Part shown: in pieces, positions 57,608 to 64,000 of the stretch
How positions within the stretch are numbered: position 1 is the stretch's first letter
Layout: every line of letters begins with the position of its first letter
NCBI GenBank assembly: GCA_024036415.1
Contig: JAMWET010001947.1
Span: 92,501 to 156,500, forward strand
Length of the DNA stretch: 64,000 bases
Source of the DNA: Prochilodus magdalenae
Lineage: Eukaryota; Chordata; Actinopteri; Characiformes; Prochilodontidae
Direction of reading: 5' to 3'
Notes under the pieces: generated by a model
Seen by the model: only the letters and a program-made list of their open reading frames with translations
Databases searched by the model: none
Told to the model about the DNA's origin: nothing
Translations under genes and position numbers: made by a program

Positions 57608-57885
57608 TAAGTGTATTGGTCTATGGACATATCAGTATGTGTGGCTATTAAGTCCTACTGGCTTTGGCATCCTATCAGGGCATTGATTCCATTGGGTCAA
57701 GTGTTTATATTGGTCAAGGGGTCCATAGGCTTACAGGTCTATGAGTCTATGAAGTCTATTGGGTCTGTTTATCTACCTGTCTTTTGGATCCTTCACCAGA
57801 CTGTGACTCTATGGGTCTATTGGGATATGGGCCCATCTATAGTATATGAGTATATCTGTCATGTCTATGATCCTATCAGGGTATA
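57608..57885 (+). repeat. Inverted repeat, left arm
   Basis: This arm matches the reverse complement of 58,829-59,073 at roughly 85-90 percent ('ctattaagtcctactgg', 'ggcatcctatcagggcattg', 'caagtgtttatattggtcaa', 'gtgactctatgggtctattg'). The arm is itself a diverged form of the GGGTCTATTGG repeat that follows. Both arms happen to stay open (57611-57967 plus; 58822-59067 minus), but their substitutions do not look coding. Confidence 0.85.
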
Positions 57886-58005
57886 TCAGGCCCTGGGTAG
57901 ACAGGGATTCACCACAGGGGTCAACTGGGTCAGCGATATAGGGCATTATGTACTTTGGCATGGATGAACAAGCAGCTACGGTTTTTCAAGCTGATGCTAA
58001 AGCAC
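57886..58005 (+). repeat. Direct repeat, right copy
   Basis: Partner of 55,978-56,110. It differs by a 7-bp gap ('tagcagg' is absent here) and scattered substitutions. Confidence 0.85.
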
Positions 58006-58828
58006 TTCCATCCATATGGAAGTGGTCTGCCAAAAATTCGGATATTCCCCATTCCTGGGTAGACTCTTCCCGATTTGTAGGACGTACTGTTATCTGCAAA
58101 ACCAGACAAAAGTATTCCTCAAAGATAAAGACACCGACAGCAGGGCGTCAAACTTTGATGTGACTTCAGCAACAGTGCTAATTAGCGGAACGAAATCTTC
58201 CATTTCTTGTTAGCCTCATAAATCAGTGCAAACCAAAGAAGCAAACTTCAGACGCCATGTCTTGGATGATCAGTGTTTGGGATAAATGGGTTTGATTTTT
58301 TGCTAAGCTATTGTGCAACGAACCCTCGGCTCCTTGCGGAGGCCAGAATGAGTGGGCCATTAGATACAAAGAGCTTGAACCGCACATGCTTTTTTTCCCT
58401 CCCCACAATTATCTCAGTTCTAAACAACCGGACTATAAAGCCAGCAGGCGAGGGGTCAGCGAAGAAGGTCCTTGGAAACTAATGATGCGCTGTTGATGGG
58501 AAAGGGGGGTTAGAGGGTGAGGACAAGAGAGAGAGAGTCCAGCCAGGCCTCTAATGCACATGGCCCATGGACTCTGAGCAAGGCCAGCGCATTATGAACT
58601 TGATCTTTAGTTCTTTCAACAGCGAGCCAAGAGCTTACATAAGAAAAGGAATTTGTATGCGGGTGGTCTCTGGCGACAGAGATGGCTGGGTATAGGCGAT
58701 AAAGAGAAGACTGGATTCAGTTTGTTGGATATAATTGACTCAAAAGACCCACAGACTAAAACAACAGACCCATTGACCAAACGGGTAGGCTGACACAATA
58801 GACTAATTATGCCCGGAAGACTCAATAG
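58006..58828. other. Spacer between inverted-repeat arms
   Basis: Single-copy-like text from 58,010 to 58,620, then the decayed 'agactcaatagactg' motif. No gene is supported. Confidence 0.5.
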
Positions 58829-59073
58829 ACTGATAGGATCATAGACATGAAGGAAATGCTCATATCCCAATAGACCCACAGAGTCACAGGCTGGCGTAAG
58901 ATCCACAAGACAGGCAGACAAATAGACCCAATAGACTTAATCGACTCATAGACTTGTAAACCCATGGACCTCTTGACCAATATAAACACTTGACCTGAAA
59001 GAATCAATGCCCTGATAGGATGCCAAACCCAGTAGGACTTAATAGCCCCACAGACTGATATGCCCATAGACCA
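58829..59073 (-). repeat. Inverted repeat, right arm
   Basis: Reverse-complement partner of 57,608-57,885; the spacer is about 945 bp. Confidence 0.85.
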
Positions 59074-60540
59074 TTACACATAGACCCATAAACTGGTCTT
59101 ATAGACTGACAGAAATATAAACCAAATAAACTCTATAGACTAACAGACCTAACTGATCCATAGTATGATATCAGTAATACTCCCTAAAGACCATAGACCC
59201 AATATATACCCATAAACCCACAGATTCATAGAACCATAGACCAACAAGATGCAAAAGGGATGACATATATACTAATACACTTCACAGACTCATTGTGTCA
59301 GACTCATAGACTTAATTGACCCATAGAACCAACAGATCCAACATAGCATGTATCCAATACACCAAATACCAAAAAGAACTATAGACTGATATACCCCATA
59401 CGGCATCTGCTTGCCTTTTTCAGTTCTTTTGAGACCACTGGCCAATAGCTGCCATACTCATAGACCAATACACCCTCATACTCATCATAATCTGACAGAC
59501 ATACCATAAATCAGTCAACCCAAAGATCCATACCCATAGACCCAAGCCATAGACAATAGACCCTCACATCCATAGACCCAAGAAAAAATACACTCACAGA
59601 GCTTAGACACAACAGACTTATAGAATAAAAGACTCCCATACCCATAGGCCCAACAAACTCCTAGACCAATACACCCACAGAACCACAGGCCAAACAGACT
59701 CACAGACAATTATATCCATAGACGTGTAAGCTCCATAGACCAATACAACTACAATACCAAAGACCCATAGACCAATAGACCCTCATACTCATAGACCAAC
59801 ACACCCACAGACCCTAAAATCTAACAGACCCATAGACCAACAGACCCCTAGACCAATACACTCTCAGGCCCAAATAGACCTATAAAGCCTCATACCTATA
59901 AACCCAGAAGACCAATTGTCCAACAGACCCTAATTTCTATAGACCAATAGACCCTCACCCAGACAACTATAGACCAAACAGACCCAAAGACCCTTAGATC
60001 TAACAGACCCATAGACCAACAGACCCCTAGACCAATACACTCACAGGCCCAAATAGACCTATAAAGCCTCAAACCTATAAACCCAAAAGACCAATAGACC
60101 AACAGACCCATAGACCAACAGACCCTCATTTCTATAGACCAATAGACCCTCACCCAGACAACTATAGACCCAACAGACCCATAGACCAATACACCCACAG
60201 ACCCTTAGATCTAACAGACCCCTAGACCAATACACTCTCAGGCCCAAATAGACCTATAAAGCCTCAAACCTATAAACCCAAAAGACCAATAGACCAACAA
60301 ACCCTCATTTCTATAGACCAATAGACCCTCACCCAGACAACTATAGACCAAACAGACCCAAAGACCCTTAGATCTAACAGACCCCTAGACCAATACACTC
60401 ACAGGCCCAAATAGACCTATAAAGCCTCGTACCTATAAACCCAAAAGACCAACAGACCCATAGACCAACAGACCCTCATTTCCCTAGACCAATAGACCTT
60501 CAGCCACAGAACTATAGACCCACAGACCAACCAAGACACC
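59074..60540. repeat. 'agacccatagaccaata' array with higher-order units
   Basis: The short motif 'atagaccaa(t/c)agaccc' of about 12-20 bp fills the block. From 59,880 a larger unit appears: 'tataaagcctca' starts at 59,881, 60,060, 60,254 and 60,418 (spacing 179, 194, 164), each followed by 'cctcatttctatagaccaat' and 'cacccagacaactatagacc'. The part before 59,880 is more decayed. Leu/Val/Tyr/Gly frames on the minus strand are translations of the array. Confidence 0.92.
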
Positions 60541-61325
60541 CTGGAGACCCATATATTCTATATTCATCAGAAAAATGTTCAAAGCAAGCCGAGTGGGTCA
60601 TCTCACACACACAAGCGTATAAAAAGATACACTCATCACTTCGGCAAAGCCTCGCAGTAAATCCATGATGACTTGTTCTGTTTTTTTACGGGATCAACAC
60701 TTCAAGAAAGGCCTCGGAGAGCAGCTTTGGTAATAGTCCAGTTCCTCTCTGGCTCAGAGGGATGTGTGATATGAATCTCATTCGCGGCGGCCAGAGGCGC
60801 TGCTTTGCATGAACAGCCGTATCGGCGGGACTCTCCGTGATTTGTCACTTGCACCCAGGCGTCCAGGCGCTCCACTCCAAAAAAAAAAAAAAAAAAGCCC
60901 TTATGAGTAAACGCTCCATATCTGCATGCTTCAGCAGCACCGAAACAGCCCCAACCACAGCAGGCCATTAAAGGTACCTCACCATGAAGGGAGATTAAGC
61001 TGCAGGGGGAAGAGAGAGAGAGGGAAAACACTTCTTCACAGAGGATTAAAAAAGAAGGGAAGAAGCCCCCTTTCCCTCTCTCTCTCTCTCTCTCGCTCTC
61101 TCCTCACACAGCCAGACAAGGGATACCTTAAAGGATATCTGTACTTAGGTATTATCTCCTTCTCTGTCACCCGTATTGTACATGGGTTGGCCACGGAAAA
61201 GCAAACATCCAGCCACGGAGTAATTGGCTGCAGAGATTGCCGCTTTATTCATTTTCTTTCGTTCCTTCTTTTCTTTTTTTTTAAAGGGCTACATCAGGCA
61301 GACCTGAGCGAGCCTGTCAGGCTCT

Positions 61326-61361
<36 letters not shown>

Positions 61362-62480
61362 GACGGTGAGCCAAAAGGTCCTCCATTTCACGCGAATGGA
61401 GAAGAAATACAAGTGTAGTGGAGTGTGAAGGAACAACTCATTATAAAAGTGAAACATGTCAGTTCTGCCGTAACAAAAAAAAAAAAAGCCCCGGCAGAAA
61501 GAGAGGGAGATAATTCTAAAATGAATTTGACTCTCCCGTACTCTCCCACAATAGAGCACTTTGAGGCTAAATGATTAGCGTTATGGCGGGAGGGAAAAAA
61601 AAGCGGGAGAACTCATTTTCACACTTTAAACTCATCATGAAGACAAACCTGTCCTCGAGAGAATAGGCTTTCTCCAGTCGTTCAGGAAAGCTTGAAAAGA
61701 CCGAGTTCGGAGGTTAGCCAGTCTTGCTTTCCCTCGCCTCTCTTCAAAGCCGGAGAGTGTTCTTTTCATTCGGGCCGGCTGGAAGAGAAAACGCACGGGC
61801 GAACAGACAAGAGCGGAGTGTGGCGGCATGCGGTATTCCGAGGGCGTGCTTTATTTCCGGGGACTCTTAGAGCCTTCCTTCTCATGGCATGCACAAAACA
61901 GGCCTTGCTCCTCGCATTGCTCACAGAGGAAAAGTGCACTAGCTGCAGAGGTGGTGGCTTTGGCGGTGGTTGCGGCTTTGGCGGCGACAGAGCTGCTGCT
62001 GGTGTTTGTGTTGTTTGTATTTGCCGTGGCTCTCGGAAGGCGAAAAGACGGCGACGCTTCTCATGGGACCTTAAGGATGCCCTGGCTGGCGGGGAGGCAA
62101 GAAAATGAGGTGGGATGGGATTGGAAGGGAAGGCGGGGGAGGTGTGAAACCTCATGCTGGGGAAGAAATGGAAACCCCCGATTCTACCCAGTCATGAGAA
62201 GATCCGATCAAACCAGATCAGAATATATTATCCTGTCGGCCGAACACACCTGGAATTGAATTGCGAGACCGAGGAAACACTAGTAAGGAAAACTTAGAGG
62301 CCACTGTTTCCAGTCAGAATGGCCAATAAGGACAAGCCATCACTTCCCAGGTGATATTACCGAGCAGGTATGATATAGGATAATCTACTTGGAGGTGGAC
62401 ACTTCCAAAACTGGAGTTCAAAAAGCTACAGAGAAAACGAGACTGGCTGGAAGACGTTCCCACTGACACTGTGTCTCATC
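60541..62480. other. Single-copy DNA with A-runs and short (CT)n/(GA)n
   Basis: A18 runs near 60,879-60,896 and A12 near 61,478; (CT)n at 61,076-61,102 and (GA)n at 61,329-61,358. The GC-rich block 61,690-62,110 is open on both strands (138 aa plus, 129 aa minus) with Ala/Gly- or Pro-rich content and no known domain. I do not annotate a gene there, although it is the most gene-like composition in this part. Confidence 0.4.
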
Positions 62481-62494
62481 AAATAACTAGGACT

Positions 62495-62780
62495 TCAGCT
62501 TAAAGAGAGAGGAGAACATCAAGCTCTGCTCTTGGTTCAGATCTGAGAACATCCACAGATGTGTCTTTCCATCCTTCTTCCACTGTGAGAAGACTATGGA
62601 GGTCTGGAAGGATGTGCAGCTGTTTAAGAAGCTCCTTACTGAGAAACAAGGAAGCAGCTAACGTTTGCAGAACAATGGATTGACCACCCCAGAGTCCAGA
62701 CCTCAACATCACTGAATGAGTTTGGGGTTAAGTAGATGGCAAGAAGCAGAAAACCAGCTAAACCAACTTCTAAGACTGAA
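62495..62780 (+). mobile_element. Tc1/mariner-like C-terminal relict
   Basis: 'agaacaatggattgaccacc', 'ccagagtccagacctcaaca' and 'tcactgaatgagtttgggg' translate to a decayed P-Q-SPDLN-(I/T)-E-W pattern, the third catalytic segment of mariner-like transposases, with a stop. Upstream text shares phrases with 24.2-24.5 kb in inverted orientation. No ends are visible. Confidence 0.45.
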
Positions 62781-62791
62781 CTTTGGAGATA

Positions 62792-63010
62792 TTTTCATTT
62801 ATGGCATTTAGCTGACACTCTTATCCAGAGCGACTTACAAGGGTATTGTTACAGGTAGGCCAAAGTGGTAGGATGGGAGTCTTGCCCAAGGACTCTTATT
62901 GGTGTAGCAAGAGCAGAGTTACCCAGACCGGGATTCGAACCCCAGTCTACCACATGTGGTGGTGGCTCTCTGGTGGTTAGTGGTGTTAGCCGCTGAGCTA
63001 CAACAACCAC
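62792..63010 (-). mobile_element. tRNA-derived SINE, type 1, second copy
   Basis: On the minus strand, a tRNA-like head ('gttgttgtagctcagcgg' start) is followed by 'ccgggattcgaacccc' (B-box complement on the plus strand), 'accaataagagtccttggg' and the 'cgctctggataagag' tail, which faces 'ttatggcatttagctgacac' on the plus strand. This is the same family as 47.81 kb and nearly full length. Confidence 0.8.
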
Positions 63011-63054
63011 ATTTATATTGGTTTGACATTGTGAGACATGCCAATGATTCAAGT

Positions 63055-63760
63055 TCGTGCTTGGCCACACATGTGACATAAGCAAGGAAGAGCCTCCTCG
63101 CTGTCCCGCCCACCAGCCACGATTGTGGACGTTCAGGGAGCAGTGGTGTCCTCCATGAGTCATCCTGTTAGTGCAGCACCATTAGCAGACGGCTGCACCA
63201 CGCAGGACTACATGTATCCAGGCCGTTACCACGACTGTCCTTAACACCACGTCACCATCACCAAAGACTGCAGTGGTGTCGTACCAGTCTGTCATGGAGC
63301 GACTCAGAATGGCCGCGGGTCATCTTCAGTGACGAGTCCCGCTTTAGTCTTGGTGGAGACGCCCAACGAATCCGTGTGTGGAGGCACCGTGGTCAGCACC
63401 AAGATGAACGGTTTGTTGTCACGCGTCCAGAAGACCTGGTGTCCCTCCACCTCCACCCCTACCGCACCATCTGCAGGAACTGTGTGAGGATGTTCAAGCT
63501 GCATGGGATGGATTATCACAGGACACCATCAGGAACCTCTACAGCTCCATACCGAGACGTCTGGCGTGTTGGGTTAGCAAACACGGCGGCCCGACGCCAT
63601 ACTGAGAGACAGACTTCTGTATGTGTAGCTCAATAAATATTGATCATATCAGTCTAAACTTATCATCAGTTATTGATCCTGGTCACCTTTATCCTCCTTC
63701 CCAACAGCACCGCAACCCCACACCTTCTTCTGGGTGCAACTGTTCTTTTGATGAGGAGTG
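63055..63760 (+). mobile_element. Tc1 deletion derivative, left end lost
   Basis: It shares landmarks with the 38-kb and 44.8-kb copies: 'tcatcttcagtgacgagtcc' (first catalytic Asp region), 'gtggtcagcaccaagatgaa', the deletion junction after 'acggtttgttgtcacgcgtc', then 'ttatcacaggacaccatcag' and the right end 'gggtgcaactgttcttttga'. The plus frame 63376-63636 crosses the junction and ends in the wrong frame (SVCVAQ) instead of the family's GGPTPY C-terminus, which confirms a deletion that is not a multiple of three. The right TA appears mutated to CA. The left terminal repeat is absent, and the SINE lies just upstream. Confidence 0.85.
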
Positions 63761-64000
63761 CATAAAGACATGTCCCTCCAGACTTCCTGGACAAACTGAA
63801 GGTGAGTCTCCTGAAATGAACAGAATTAAGAAACACCCAGCCCAGGTGTAGGTCCCAAGAGGTCTCATGGCGTCAGTGGGTGCTCGTATTAGGCCTATAA
63901 AGGAGAGGAATATTATCGTGGATGATTGTCGCTGTGGTAACCAAAAAAGTCCAGGTAGGTTCCAATCCAGTTTGTTTACCCATACATACAGCTTTCCCCC
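63761..64000. other. Window end, no gene seen
   Basis: Short single-copy text, nothing recognised. Confidence 0.4.

Noticed and set aside
57611..59067. Conserved protein encoded on both inverted arms
   Set aside because: The similarity follows from the DNA duplication of a GGGTCTATTGG-type repeat, and the amino-acid changes look unconstrained.
61692..62155. Gene in the GC-rich block, open on both strands
   Set aside because: Both frames are explained by GC composition, and I recognise no domain or exon boundary. Left as unannotated sequence.
62792..63010. Functional tRNA gene on the minus strand
   Set aside because: The tRNA-like head is degenerate and joined to a SINE body and tail; only 47,727-47,799 folds properly.

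Overview
This window reads as nuclear DNA of a teleost fish, probably an otophysan (characin or catfish-like). That is an inference from the repeat families: several Tc1/mariner families with TA target sites, a palindromic hAT MITE, gypsy-type LTR pieces, and tRNA-derived SINEs with the 'GTCGCTCTGGATAAGAGCG' tail. I found no exon set of a cellular protein-coding gene on either strand. The window looks like a gene desert or a very large intron. Nearly all long open frames are by-products of tandem repeats or decayed transposons.

Layout. 1-1.3 kb: a 22-bp AT-rich minisatellite and plain DNA. 1.3-10.2 kb: a stretch whose texture suggests uncorrected long-read sequence, because a recognisable Tc1 derivative inside it (about 5.1-5.8 kb) matches clean copies only after removing many scattered extra bases. 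10.2-11.1 kb: clean 22-bp minisatellite. 11.8-12.5 kb: Tc1-like and SINE pieces. 13.9-15.1 kb: 73-bp satellite. 16.7-17.3 kb: Tc1-like relict holding an LTR fragment. 17.8-19.2 kb: ~370-bp repeat units. 20.26-21.45 kb: 33-bp minisatellite that is open in two frames. 22-25.5 kb: MITE and Tc1 fragments, microsatellites. 26.1-32.4 kb: a nested repeat zone (old ~30-bp minisatellite split by a GAACC-type repeat, a solo LTR with a 5-bp target duplication, a hairpin, a 501-bp MITE and a LINE-like tail). 33.7-36.7 kb: LINE ORF1-like relict, hAT MITE, AT-rich repeats. 36.7-41.1 kb: mostly single-copy, with one Tc1 deletion derivative. 41.1-44.3 kb: SINEs and a ~490-bp composite satellite flanked by direct repeats. 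44.8-48.3 kb: Tc1 derivatives and SINEs plus one near-intact tRNA-Lys(CTT). 48.3-53.9 kb: mostly single-copy, with a duplicated MITE. 53.95-55.29 kb: a 1.3-kb polypyrimidine tract. 56.18-57.61 kb: a Tc1 element with both ends and TA duplications. 57.6-60.5 kb: inverted duplication and GACCCATA-type array. 60.5-64 kb: single-copy DNA, then mariner, SINE and Tc1 derivative.

How the parts interact. The recurrent actor is a non-autonomous Tc1 family whose copies lack the second and third catalytic residues. At least three copies share one internal deletion junction, and a fragment spanning that junction has become part of a tandem satellite. Nothing here forms a working gene system: all transposase relicts are broken. 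The best candidates for function are the tRNA-Lys copy and some single-copy AT-rich blocks that resemble conserved non-coding DNA, which cannot be tested without alignment.
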